From Natrinema sp. DC36 (GTDB lineage: Archaea > Halobacteriota > Halobacteria > Halobacteriales > Natrialbaceae), in assembly GCF_020405225.1 (NCBI RefSeq), contig NZ_CP084472.1, positions 1,550,001-1,614,000 of the forward strand: a DNA stretch of 64,000 bases, read 5' to 3'. A model generated the notes under the pieces. It did no database searches and was not told the origin of the DNA. It saw only the letters and a list, made by a program, of their open reading frames with translations. Below, one piece after another: positions 40,809-49,706 of the stretch (position 1 is its first letter; every line of letters begins with the position of its first letter). Both the position numbers and the translations under genes were made by a program.

Positions 40809-42044
40809 ATGTCGATTGGGATTGACAGGGAGCGGTTCGTCGAGACGATGAAAGAACAGGCGACGATCGGCGGCACGGACGACGGCGGCCTCCACCGGCT
40901 AGCGCTGTCCGACGAGGACAGGGAGATCCGGGACTGGTTCCGCGAGCAGCTCGAGGAACTCGGGCTCGACGTCCGAATCGACGAATTCGGAAACACGTTC
41001 GGGCGTCGCGAGGGCGCGGATCCCGACGCCGCGCCGGTCCTGGTCGGGTCGCACCTCGACTCCCAGCCGTACGGGGGGATCTACGACGGGGCACTCGGCG
41101 TGATCGCCCCCCTCGAATTACTTCGCACACTCGAGGAGGACGGGATCGAGACCGAACACCCGATAGAGATCGTCAACTGGACGAACGAGGAGGGGTCGCG
41201 CTTTCAGCCGGCGATGCAGGGCAGCGGCGTCTGGGTCGGTGCCCACGACATCGAGACGGAGTACGAGCGGACCGACGAGAACGGCGATCGGCTGGTCGAC
41301 GAGCTCGAACGGATCGGGTACCGGGGCGACGTCCCGGCCGAACCCCAGGAGGAGTACGAGGCGTACCTCGAGCTTCACGTCGAGCAAGGTCCGTACCTCG
41401 AACTGGAGGGCAAGGAGGTCGGCGTCGTGACGGGCGTCGTCGGATTCTACTGGGGTGCGATCACGTACTACGGCGAAGCCGACCACTCGGGTCCGACTCC
41501 GATGCACTTCCGCAACGACGCGCTCGTCGGGGCCGCCGACGTGATCACGCAGGTCCGTCGCATCCCGAGCACGCTGGGCGATCGAACCGTCGGAACGGTC
41601 GGCTACGTCGACGCGCAGCCGAACTCGATCAACATCATCCCCGAGGAGGTGACGTTCACGTTCGGATTCCGGGACCCGTCCGACGACATCGTCGAGGAGG
41701 CGAAACGCCGAGTGCTCGCCGAAGCGGAGGCGGCAGCGGATCGAGAGGGCCTCGAGTGGGAGTGGGAGAAACGCCACGAGTCGGACAGCGTGCGCTTCGC
41801 CGACACGTGCGTCGACGCCGTGCAGGCGTCGGCCGACGAACTCGGCTACGACAGCATGCGCATCTTCAGCGGCGCCGGCCACGACGCCGTCCACCTCGCC
41901 GACGTCTGTGATACCAGCATGGTGTTCGCGGTCAGCGAGGACGGCAAGAGCCACACCGAAGCGGAGTACACGAGCTGGGACGACTGCTACTCGTCGGCGA
42001 ACACGATCGCCAACGCGGCGTTCCGACTCGCAAACGGCGAGTAG
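40809..42044 (+). CDS. M20-family N-carbamoylase/ureidohydrolase-type amidohydrolase
   Basis: A 411-aa enzyme started at ATG 40809, with a TATA-like CTAATACG about 25-35 bases upstream. Metal ligands are visible in GSHLDSQPYGG, GIYDGALGV, NEEGSRFQPAMQGSG and LHVEQGPYLE, and the dimerisation domain carries ADHSGPTPMHFR. This is the hydantoinase/carbamoylase branch (allantoate amidohydrolase, beta-ureidopropionase, N-carbamoyl amino acid hydrolase). Those enzymes split an N-carbamoyl group to ammonia and CO2, the step that follows hydantoinase. The convergent gene at 42120 encodes such a hydantoinase, so the two form a logical pair. Confidence 0.9.
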   Translation: MSIGIDRERFVETMKEQATIGGTDDGGLHRLALSDEDREIRDWFREQLEELGLDVRIDEFGNTFGRREGADPDAAPVLVGSHLDSQPYGGIYDGALGVIAPLELLRTLEEDGIETEHPIEIVNWTNEEGSRFQPAMQGSGVWVGAHDIETEYERTDENGDRLVDELERIGYRGDVPAEPQEEYEAYLELHVEQGPYLELEGKEVGVVTGVVGFYWGAITYYGEADHSGPTPMHFRNDALVGAADVITQVRRIPSTLGDRTVGTVGYVDAQPNSINIIPEEVTFTFGFRDPSDDIVEEAKRRVLAEAEAAADREGLEWEWEKRHESDSVRFADTCVDAVQASADELGYDSMRIFSGAGHDAVHLADVCDTSMVFAVSEDGKSHTEAEYTSWDDCYSSANTIANAAFRLANGE

Positions 42045-42119
42045 TCGACAAAAATAGCCGAGTACGCGGGCGGACACCGGACGGCCGCCGGCCGATACCG
42101 GATTGGTCCTCGGCCCAGA

Positions 42120-43502
42120 TCAGAACTCCCAGTCGGGGAGGTCCCGCTCGACGAACTGGCCGTGTCCGGGCTCCCCGACGATTTCGCCGTCGTCGGCTAC
42201 GAGTTCGCCCCGAACGAAGGTCTTCTCGACGCGACCGGTGACCTCTCTGCCCTCGTAGATGGAGAAATCGGCGACGCTCGCGTTGTCCTCGGCGTCGATG
42301 GTGTCGGACGCGTCGGGATCGAACACGAGGACGTCGGCGTCGGTCCCCGGTTCGAGCGTTCCCTTCGAGGAAAGCCCGAACACTCGAGCCGGGTTCGTAC
42401 ACATCGCGCGAACGAGGAACGGATACGAGTAGCCGCGCTCGTTGACCGCTTCGTCGTGGAACACCGGCAGGCTCGTCTGGAGGGCGTTCGCGCCGAACTT
42501 GCTGTCCCACCAGTTCTCGACCTGTTTGCTCTCCTCCGTGTACCCGCAGTGGTCCGTCGAGACGACGTCGAGCGTTCCGCGCTCGAGGTGCTCGAACATC
42601 GCCTCGTTGTCGTCGGGTTTCCGAATCGGCGGGGCGATCATCGGGAGGTGCCCCATCTCCTCGAAGATGGAATCGTCCAGCGTCGTGTAGTGGGTACACG
42701 TCTCCGCCCGGATCATCTCCTCGCCGAACTCCTCCCGGAACTGCGCGAGCACCTCGGCGGACTTCCGACAGGTCGTGTGGATCCCGTAGTACCGACACCC
42801 CGCCTCCATCGCCATCCGGACGGCGTCCTCGGCGGCCATCGCTTCCGCGTAATCCGGCCGCGACTGTGGATACCATTCGGGATCTCCCTTCCCCTCGGCC
42901 TGGAAGCGCTCGGCCAGATAATCACAGAGAGCGCCGTCTTCGGAGTGCAAGACGGCGACCGCGTCGTGGTCGGCCAGTTCGCCGAACGTCCGGTCCATGA
43001 ACCCGTTCGTCAACCCGAACTCGTAGGCGGTGAACAGCTTGAACGTAGGGACGCCAGCCTCGATAACGGCCTCGAACTCCTCGAAGACCCCCTCGTCTTC
43101 TCGAGTGATCGCGGCGTGGAGTCCGAAGTCGACGACCGGGTTCTCCGCTTTGTCGCGTTTGCGCTCGATTCCCTCCAGAAGCGACCCCTCCTCGTCCCAC
43201 AGGCTCGTCTCGCCGACCCAGGCCTGCCAGGCGAAGTCGATGAACGTGGTCGTTCCGCCGAGGGCCGCCGCCTTGGAGGCGCTTTCGTAGGTGTCGAACG
43301 AGAACATGTCGTCGATGTGGACGTGGGGATCGACCACGCCGGGCAGCACCAGTCTGTCAGTCGCGTCGACGACCGTCTCGGCGTCGCTCATCTCGTCGCC
43401 GTCCCCGACGGCAACGATGCGTTCGCCGATGATTCCGACATCGGCCTCGAACATGTCCGTGGCCGTGACGACGGTCCCTCCTCGTATGAGTATGTCTACC
43501 AT
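42120..43502 (-). CDS. Dihydropyrimidinase/hydantoinase-family cyclic amidohydrolase (second copy)
   Basis: A 460-aa amidohydrolase with the full metal-site set: HxH in GVVDPHVHIDD, Lys in TFKLFTAYEFG, His in VLHSEDGAL, His in GIHTTCRKS, and Asp in STDHCGYT. It resembles the protein encoded at 26737-28167 in fold but differs widely in sequence, so the two probably open different rings. It is convergent with the M20 carbamoylase-type gene and divergent from the nucleobase permease. A perfect 12-bp palindrome sits immediately before its start codon. Confidence 0.88.
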   Translation of the reverse strand: MVDILIRGGTVVTATDMFEADVGIIGERIVAVGDGDEMSDAETVVDATDRLVLPGVVDPHVHIDDMFSFDTYESASKAAALGGTTTFIDFAWQAWVGETSLWDEEGSLLEGIERKRDKAENPVVDFGLHAAITREDEGVFEEFEAVIEAGVPTFKLFTAYEFGLTNGFMDRTFGELADHDAVAVLHSEDGALCDYLAERFQAEGKGDPEWYPQSRPDYAEAMAAEDAVRMAMEAGCRYYGIHTTCRKSAEVLAQFREEFGEEMIRAETCTHYTTLDDSIFEEMGHLPMIAPPIRKPDDNEAMFEHLERGTLDVVSTDHCGYTEESKQVENWWDSKFGANALQTSLPVFHDEAVNERGYSYPFLVRAMCTNPARVFGLSSKGTLEPGTDADVLVFDPDASDTIDAEDNASVADFSIYEGREVTGRVEKTFVRGELVADDGEIVGEPGHGQFVERDLPDWEF

Positions 43503-43514
43503 ATACGATCGTAT
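43503..43514. promoter_or_regulatory. Perfect palindrome ATACGATCGTAT at the hydantoinase start
   Basis: The 12-bp perfect palindrome lies directly upstream of ATG at 43502, in an AT-rich interval (43503-43706) that also holds the divergent promoter of the NCS2 permease gene. Such a site could be bound by a dimeric regulator at the transcription start. It does not match the TATGTGG-N6-CCACATA element upstream of the IclR gene. Confidence 0.4.
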
Positions 43515-43706
43515 TTAGATAGAACAATCAAATATAGATTTCGGTCAAATATGGAAGTTATTATTCCGACTTCGGACCGGCTCTATGCAATAAATGCGGA
43601 TATTTTTGAACATGCTTTGTCAAGAGCTAGCAACAGACTTAAGTAATTGTCTTTGAATTATGAGGGATGTGGGGATGACAGCTCTTCACACAATCGGAGC
43701 CACGAT

Positions 43707-45305
43707 ATGACAGACAACGATCCACCGAACGACGGCGACGGCATAGCCGCTGCAGAGGGGAACATTCCGGCCCCACAGGAGTCGGATTTCGTCGAATACA
43801 GCATCGAAGACAAACCGCCGCTCCTCGAGTCGATACTGTTGGGGTTCCAGCACTACCTTACGATGATCGGTTCGACCATCGCTATCCCGCTGGTCCTCAT
43901 CGGGGCGATGCAGGGTGCGGGCGCGTCCATGCCCGCGTCGGCCCAGGCGCAACTGATCGGGACCTTCTTCGTCGTTTCGGGCGTCGCGACCCTCGCGCAG
44001 ACGACGATCGGTAACCGGTACCCGATCGTTCAGGGCGGGACGTTCTCGATGATCGCCCCCGCACTCGCGATCATCGCCGCCCTCGGCGCCCAGGGCGTCG
44101 GGTACGAACTCATGCTGCGGGAGCTACAGGGTGCGATCATCGTCGCAGCGCTAGTCGAAGTGGTGATCGGCTACACCGGCGTAATGGGTGCACTGAAACG
44201 GTTCCTTTCGCCGGTCGTTATCGCACCGACCATCGCGCTGATCGGTCTCGCCCTGTTCAATACGCCACAGATCACGAGCGGGGCCCAGGACTGGTGGCTG
44301 TTCGGCCTCACCCTGGTGCTCATCATCGCGTTCTCACAGTACCTCGACAAGTACCACAGCGTGTTCCGACTGTTCCCGATCCTCCTCGGCGTCGGTCTCG
44401 CGTGGATTATCGCCGCCCTTCTCTCGGTGGGCGGCGTCTACGGCACCGGCGCAGCTGGATACGTGGACTTCGGAGCCGTCACCTCGGCGTCCGCGATTCA
44501 GCCCGTCTCGCCGTTCCAGTGGGGTATGCCCACATTCACGACGTCGTTCATCATCGGAATGTTCGCCGGCGTCGTCGCGTCCATGATAGAGAGCTACGGC
44601 GACTACTTCGCCGTCGCCCGCCTCTCGGGAATGGCCGCACCCAGCAAGAAACGCATCAACCACGGCATCGGCATGGAAGGACTCGGTAACCTGTTCGCCG
44701 GCATCATGGGGACCGGGAACGGATCGACCTCCTACTCGGAGAACGTCGGCGCCATCGGGATCACCGGCGTGGCGTCCCGCTACGTCGTCCAGATCGGTGC
44801 GCTCGTCATGTTGGTCGTCGGCTACGTCGGCTACTTCGGTCAACTGGTCGCGACCATCCCCAATCCGATCGTCGGGGCACTGTTCCTCGCGATGTTCGGA
44901 CAGATCACCGCGGTCGGTCTCTCGAACCTGAAGTACGTCGATCTCGATAAGAACCGGAACGTGTTCATCGTCGGTCTCGCGCTGTTCTCGGGGCTCGCGA
45001 TTCCGAACTACATCAGCAACGTCGGGGCCGTAACCGACTTCCAGGCCGGACTCGAGGGCGTCGCCGTCCTCGGCCCGGTGTTGGGAACCGAACTCGTCTC
45101 GCAGACGCTGTTCGTCATCCTCGGCACGGGAATGGCCATCGGTGGCATCATCGCGTTCGTCCTCGATAACACCATCGAGGGAACGACCGAAGAACGCGGG
45201 CTCGACGCCTGGGACGAGCTCTCGGAGGACGAAGACGACTTCGTTAGCGTCTTCGATCGGCTCCGCTCGGACGGCGGATCGAAACCCGTCGATCGCGCGG
45301 ACTGA
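43707..45305 (+). CDS. NCS2-family nucleobase (uracil/xanthine) permease
   Basis: A 532-aa transporter started at ATG 43707. About 14 membrane segments follow an acidic N-terminus. Family signatures include LGFQHYLTMIGSTIAIPLVL, the QGGTFSMIAPALAI region (NCS2 motif QGG), and the substrate-site stretch GMFAGVVASMIESYGDYFAV with the conserved glutamate (SMIES). The second carboxyl/amide region is MGTGNGSTSYSENVGAIG. NCS2 carriers import uracil, xanthine, uric acid or related bases with protons or sodium. It is divergent from the second hydantoinase and supports a nucleobase-like substrate for the island. Confidence 0.9.
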   Translation: MTDNDPPNDGDGIAAAEGNIPAPQESDFVEYSIEDKPPLLESILLGFQHYLTMIGSTIAIPLVLIGAMQGAGASMPASAQAQLIGTFFVVSGVATLAQTTIGNRYPIVQGGTFSMIAPALAIIAALGAQGVGYELMLRELQGAIIVAALVEVVIGYTGVMGALKRFLSPVVIAPTIALIGLALFNTPQITSGAQDWWLFGLTLVLIIAFSQYLDKYHSVFRLFPILLGVGLAWIIAALLSVGGVYGTGAAGYVDFGAVTSASAIQPVSPFQWGMPTFTTSFIIGMFAGVVASMIESYGDYFAVARLSGMAAPSKKRINHGIGMEGLGNLFAGIMGTGNGSTSYSENVGAIGITGVASRYVVQIGALVMLVVGYVGYFGQLVATIPNPIVGALFLAMFGQITAVGLSNLKYVDLDKNRNVFIVGLALFSGLAIPNYISNVGAVTDFQAGLEGVAVLGPVLGTELVSQTLFVILGTGMAIGGIIAFVLDNTIEGTTEERGLDAWDELSEDEDDFVSVFDRLRSDGGSKPVDRAD

Positions 45306-45469
45306 TCGCCGATCACCGAACGCCGATCGTCGCGCTTCCTCGGCCGGTCGAGGAAGACGACCAGGAGCGGTTCACGTTTCGCGACGAAGCCGACCCGTGG
45401 GACCGTTTCTCTCGACCGCAACGAACGACTCGGCGAGCGCTGCGGCGCCGCGATCGTCCCAACCGAACC

Positions 45470-45476
45470 TTTTTTT
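45470..45476 (+). terminator. T7 tract before the moeA gene
   Basis: A run of seven T lies 165 bases after the permease stop and about 24 bases before the moeA ATG. A similar six-T run (about 46777-46782) precedes the CaiB-type gene by about 32 bases. T tracts terminate archaeal transcription, but at this distance from a start they could equally be degenerate TATA elements. Confidence 0.3.
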
Positions 45477-45499
45477 CCGGTCACTGACGATTCTGGGGC

Positions 45500-46711
45500 A
45501 TGGACGATCACGATGAGATGCTTTGGCGGCGAGAGGCCGTCGACCACGTTCTCGCCGCTCGCGAGGAGTTCCTCGAGGATCGAGCGACGTCGACCGTTCC
45601 GGTCGCCGAGATCGCCGGCCGTCGCCTCGCCGAGCCGGTCGTCGCCGAGACGGCCCAGCCGACGATCGATCGCGCCACCATGGACGGCTACGCGTTCGCC
45701 GCCGGCGACGACGGGCCACTCGAGATCGTCGAGAACGCGGTGTTCCCGGAGACGAAACCGCCCGCGCTCGAGGCCGGACAGGCGATCGAGATCGCCACGG
45801 GGGCGCCGCTTCCCGACCGGGCCGACACCGTCGTCAAGCGCGAGGACGCGGTCGTCGACGGCGACCGCCTGCGGACGCCCGACCTCGCGGCCGGAACGTA
45901 CGTCTACGAGCGCGGCTCGAACGTCGAGGCCGGCGAGCGACTCTACGCGGCCGGTGATCGGCTCACCGCGCTCGACGCCATTTTGCTTCGGGACCTCGGT
46001 CGGGAGTCGGTCGTCGTCACCGCGCCGCTGTCGGTCGCGGTGCTCGCCACGGGAACCGAGATCCACGAGGGCCGGCACACGGACCTCGATTCGCCGATGC
46101 TCCGTAACCTGGTTCGGTCCTGGGGGCACTCCCCCTCGTATCGGGGATCGGTCCCCGACGAGGGCGACCGAGTCGAACGGCGGATCGCCGACCTCGCGAG
46201 CGAGGCCGACGTGGTCGTCACCACCGGCGGGACGAGCGTCGGCAAGAAGGACTACGTGATCGACGCGCTCGAGTCCCTCGGCGACGTCGTCTTCCACAGG
46301 GTTCGGATCCGACCGGGGAAGCCGATCGCCGTCGCTCGGTTGCCCGACCACGACGCCCTGGCCGTCGCTATTCCCGGAAAACCGATCGGGGCGTACGTGA
46401 GCGCCGCCCTCGTCGCACGTCCGCTGTTCACGGGCGATCGAACGACGCCGACGCTCGAGCGAACGTTCACCCACGACGTCGGACTCGGCCCTGAGGGCTT
46501 CGAGTACGCGATTCCGGTCACCCTCGAGGACGACGACGCCACGCCGCTCGGGCACGTGGACTCCCCGCTCGCGGTGTACGAGGAGACGTTCGACCCCAGC
46601 GTGCTCTCCTCGAGTTCGCGCGCGGCGGCCGCCGACGGCTTCGTGCTCACGACCGAGCCCCTCGACGCCGGAGCGCGGGTGGACGTGATTCCGACGGACA
46701 GTCTCGAATGA
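45500..46711 (+). CDS. moeA: Molybdopterin molybdotransferase MoeA
   Basis: A 403-aa MoeA-family enzyme. Motifs are PTIDRATMDGYAFAAGDDGP near residues 53-72, EIATGAPLPDRADTVVKRED, the MoeA/MogA-like core VLATGTEIHEG and VVVTTGGTSVGKKDYV, and the C-terminal domain IV. MoeA inserts molybdate (or tungstate) into adenylylated molybdopterin. With XdhC and MocA it gives the island its own cofactor kit for the Mo hydroxylase; a paralogue of this type could also serve the tungsten aldehyde oxidoreductase. It stands between the permease and the CoA-transferase gene on the same strand. Confidence 0.92.
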   Translation: MDDHDEMLWRREAVDHVLAAREEFLEDRATSTVPVAEIAGRRLAEPVVAETAQPTIDRATMDGYAFAAGDDGPLEIVENAVFPETKPPALEAGQAIEIATGAPLPDRADTVVKREDAVVDGDRLRTPDLAAGTYVYERGSNVEAGERLYAAGDRLTALDAILLRDLGRESVVVTAPLSVAVLATGTEIHEGRHTDLDSPMLRNLVRSWGHSPSYRGSVPDEGDRVERRIADLASEADVVVTTGGTSVGKKDYVIDALESLGDVVFHRVRIRPGKPIAVARLPDHDALAVAIPGKPIGAYVSAALVARPLFTGDRTTPTLERTFTHDVGLGPEGFEYAIPVTLEDDDATPLGHVDSPLAVYEETFDPSVLSSSSRAAAADGFVLTTEPLDAGARVDVIPTDSLE

Positions 46712-46813
46712 GGCGAGGCTGGGTGATCTCGACGGCCACCCTCGAATGCGTCGGAGTCGGAACTGCCGATAGGAAGGTTTTTTGCCGACTGTCCGAATCA
46801 CTCATGGTATCAC

Positions 46814-48019
46814 ATGACTACCGGTGATCGCATTCTCGACGGCGTGAGAGTCGTCGATCTGACCACGTTCGTTACCGGCGGCTTCTGCTCGCTGATGCTC
46901 GCCAATCAGGGGGCGGAAGTAATCAAAGTCGAGCGGCCCGGCGTCGGCGACGACAACCGACACTCGGGCCCGCCGTTCATCGACGGCGAGTCGCCGTACT
47001 TCTGGACGGTCAACTACGGCAAGAAGAGCGTCGAACTCGACCTGAAGAGCGACGCCGGACGGGAGGCGCTGTACGACCTCGCGAGCGAGGCCGACGTCTT
47101 CCTCCAGAACTACCGCCCCGGGACGGCCGAGCGCCTCGACGTCGACGAAGAGACGATCCGTTCGCACAACGACGACGTCATCTACTGTGCGATTTCGGCG
47201 TTCGGACAGACGGGACCCTGGCGCGAACGGCCCGGCTACGATCTGCTGATTCAGGGGATGAGCGGCATGATGAGCGTCACCGGAGAGCCCGACGGTCGGC
47301 CGGTGAAAGTCGGCCTCCCGACGACCGATCTCATCACCGGAATGTGGGCTGCCTTCGGTATTTCGAACGCGCTCTACCGGCGCGAGCGGACGGGCGAGGG
47401 CGAGTACATCGATCTCGGCATGCTCGACGCCGCGCTTCCGTGGCTGACGAAACAGGCCGGCAAGGTGTTCGCGGGCGAGTGCCCCTCGCGCATGGGAACG
47501 AAAGATCCGGTGCTCGCTCCTTACCAGACGTTCGAGACCGCCGACGGCTACCTCAACGTCGCCTGTCTCAATCAGAAGCTCTGGAACGGGCTGTGCCAGG
47601 CGATCGATCGCCCCGAACTGGCCGACGACGAGCGCTTCGAGACGAACGCCGACCGCGTCGAACACATGGACGAACTCGAGAGCGAGCTCGAACGGACGTT
47701 CCGTGAGCTGACGACCGACGAGTGGATGACCCTGCTGGTCGACGAGGCGGGGCTTCCGGCGGGTCCGGTACACGACGTCGAGGACGCGCTGTACAACGAG
47801 CAGACGGCGGCTCGTGAGTCGGTCACGTCGATGGAACACCCGGAACACGGCGAGATTCCCGTGATCGAGCACCCGTTGAAGTACGACCGCTCGAGCAGCG
47901 GCTTCGAGTCGCCGCCCCCGAAACTGGGCGAGGACACCCGGAGCGTCTTCCGTGACCTCGGCTACGACGAGGAGAAACTGGACGAACTCACCGATCGCGG
48001 CGCGTTCGGGTCGGAGTGA
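46814..48019 (+). CDS. CaiB/BaiF-family (class III) CoA transferase
   Basis: A 401-aa class III CoA transferase. Signatures are LDGVRVVDLTTFVTGGFCSL, QGAEVIKVERPGVGDDNR, NYGKKSVELDLKSDAGREAL and AISAFGQTGPWRERPGYDLL. The catalytic Asp lies in GLPTTDLITGMWAA (about residue 172). These enzymes move CoA between organic acids and tolerate formyl-, oxalyl-, succinyl- or aryl-CoA substrates. It is followed 16 bases later by a thiolase-like gene and then a DUF35 gene, a CoA-linked set that could activate and split the carbon skeleton left after nitrogen removal. Confidence 0.9.
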   Translation: MTTGDRILDGVRVVDLTTFVTGGFCSLMLANQGAEVIKVERPGVGDDNRHSGPPFIDGESPYFWTVNYGKKSVELDLKSDAGREALYDLASEADVFLQNYRPGTAERLDVDEETIRSHNDDVIYCAISAFGQTGPWRERPGYDLLIQGMSGMMSVTGEPDGRPVKVGLPTTDLITGMWAAFGISNALYRRERTGEGEYIDLGMLDAALPWLTKQAGKVFAGECPSRMGTKDPVLAPYQTFETADGYLNVACLNQKLWNGLCQAIDRPELADDERFETNADRVEHMDELESELERTFRELTTDEWMTLLVDEAGLPAGPVHDVEDALYNEQTAARESVTSMEHPEHGEIPVIEHPLKYDRSSSGFESPPPKLGEDTRSVFRDLGYDEEKLDELTDRGAFGSE

Positions 48020-48035
48020 TGGGAGGTCGATCGAG

Positions 48036-49181
48036 ATGACCGACGCGTTCGTTACCGGCGTCGGAATGACGCGATTCGAATCCGAGAGTGCCGGATCTGC
48101 ACTCGAGTTAGCCGAACGGGCGGCGTGGCGAGCCCTCTCCGACGCTGCCGTCGAACCTGCGGACGTGACGTCCGTCCACGTCGGCAACATGGCGGCCGAG
48201 GCGTTCGAGGGGCGAACGGGGCTCGAGAACGCCCTCTGCGGTGCCCTCGGCGTCGAGGGAGCGATCGCGGATCGGATCGAGAACACCAGCGCGAGCGGTG
48301 CGAGCGCCGTCCTTCGCGCCGTCCACGCGCTCGAGGCGGGCGCGTCGTCGCGCGCCCTCGTCGTCGGCGTCGAGACGATGACGTCCGCCGAGACGGACGC
48401 GGCGACGGAGCTCATCAGTCGTCTCGTCCACGACCGGGAGTACGCGCAGGGCGTCACCCTCCCGTCGTTCGCGGGACTCGCGGCCGAGCACTACCTGCGG
48501 ACGTACGACGTCGATCCGTCTGCGTTCGCGCGGGTGGCCGTCAAGAATCACCGCAACGCCGCGACGAATCCGTACGCGCAGTTTCAGGAGCCGATCACGC
48601 TCGAGGAGGCGCGAACCTCGCCGCCCGTCGCGGAACCCCTTCGCCTGTACGACTGCTGTCCGACGAGCGACGGTGCCGCCGCGGTCGTCCTCGAGAAGTC
48701 AGAAGAAACGGACGGGATCCGGGTGGCGAGCGTCACCGGCGCGACCGGCACCCACGCGGTCGCCGAACGACCGAATCCGCTCGAGATCGAGAGCGTCGAG
48801 CGGGCCGGTCGGCGGGCGCTGACCGACGCGAACGTCACGCGGAATGACGTCGACGTCGCCTGTATTCACGACGCGTTCACGATCCTCGAGTTGCTCGAAC
48901 TCGAGGAGCTGGGGTTCTACGACCCCGGCGACGCCTGGCGGGCGACGGCGGACGGCGAAACGGCCCTCGACGGACGGCTGCCGGTCAATCCCGGCGGCGG
49001 ACTCAAGGCTCGCGGCCATCCGCTCGGCGCGACCGGCGTCGCCCAGATAATCGAACTGACCTGGCAGTTGCGCGGCGACGCCCCCGAGGAGCGACGCGTC
49101 GAGAATCCGCGGACGGGGCTGGCGCTCAACGTCGCCGGATTCGGAAACAACGCGGTCTGTACGATCCTGCAGGGACCATGA
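48036..49181 (+). CDS. Thiolase-fold protein of the SCP-x/archaeal type lacking the nucleophilic cysteine
   Basis: A 381-aa thiolase-superfamily protein started at ATG 48036 (MTDAFVTGVGMTRFES). Where active thiolases have a Cys before the SG, this one reads ENTSASGASAVLRA, with Ser85 in the Cys position. The second-half motifs are kept: CIHDAFTILELLEL and GGGLKARGHPLGATGVAQ with the catalytic His. The end reads AGFGNNAVCTILQ. Its stop overlaps the start of the DUF35 gene by four bases (ATGA), matching the archaeal thiolase/DUF35 pairs. It may be a non-thiolytic acyl-CoA binding or condensing enzyme, or use another nucleophile. Confidence 0.82.
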   Translation: MTDAFVTGVGMTRFESESAGSALELAERAAWRALSDAAVEPADVTSVHVGNMAAEAFEGRTGLENALCGALGVEGAIADRIENTSASGASAVLRAVHALEAGASSRALVVGVETMTSAETDAATELISRLVHDREYAQGVTLPSFAGLAAEHYLRTYDVDPSAFARVAVKNHRNAATNPYAQFQEPITLEEARTSPPVAEPLRLYDCCPTSDGAAAVVLEKSEETDGIRVASVTGATGTHAVAERPNPLEIESVERAGRRALTDANVTRNDVDVACIHDAFTILELLELEELGFYDPGDAWRATADGETALDGRLPVNPGGGLKARGHPLGATGVAQIIELTWQLRGDAPEERRVENPRTGLALNVAGFGNNAVCTILQGP

Positions 49182-49519
49182 CTCGAGACGTTCCGACCGA
49201 CCACGCGTTCGTCTGTGAATCGTGCGGAAACCGCTGGTATTACACGCGCGAGCGGTGCTCGGAGTGTCGGTCGACGGCGACCCACTCCTACCGGCTTCGG
49301 GAGGGAACCGTCGTCACCGCGACGACCGTCCACGCGACGCCGCCCGGCGTTCGCTCGCCGAACCGGCTCGGGATGGTGCGGTTCGACGGCGACGTGACGA
49401 TCGTCGCACAGCTCGGAGACGACAGTTCGGCCGGCGATACCGTGCGGTTCGGAGATGTCTCGGTCCTTCGAGAGGGCGATCGATCCACCTCCGGGCCCCG
49501 GCTCGTCGGACTCGAGTGA
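49178..49519 (+). CDS. DUF35 zinc-ribbon/OB-fold partner of thiolase
   Basis: A 113-aa protein with an N-terminal rubredoxin-like zinc ribbon (CESCGNRWYYTRERCSECRS, about residues 10-30, with two CxxC pairs) and a short OB-fold that follows (VVTATTVHATPPGVRSPNRL and FDGDVTIVAQLGDD). In archaea, DUF35 proteins bind next to thiolases and form a shared CoA-binding cleft, e.g. in the acetoacetyl-CoA thiolase/HMG-CoA synthase complex. It overlaps the thiolase-like gene by four bases, so the pair is made in fixed ratio. Confidence 0.88.
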   Translation: MTRDVPTDHAFVCESCGNRWYYTRERCSECRSTATHSYRLREGTVVTATTVHATPPGVRSPNRLGMVRFDGDVTIVAQLGDDSSAGDTVRFGDVSVLREGDRSTSGPRLVGLE

Positions 49520-49706
49520 GCCCGTTTCCGGCTCGGTGAATTCGGGGACGCTGCGATACTCGACTCGGTAGTTTCGAGCGGGTGTGACTGCTTCTAGCGT
49601 CGCGATCGAAGAACAACTGCGGCGTCTACGGGCTGCTGACACTGTGTCCCGCCGCGTTCGTCTGGCGGATCGTGGGTGCACTGGAACTGACCGACGGTAC
49701 TCCGTC

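Noticed and set aside
47952-48035. Upstream extension of the thiolase-like gene
   Set aside because: It would overlap the CaiB-type gene by 68 bases in another frame; ATG 48036 begins the conserved fold directly and has the right spacing after the CaiB stop.
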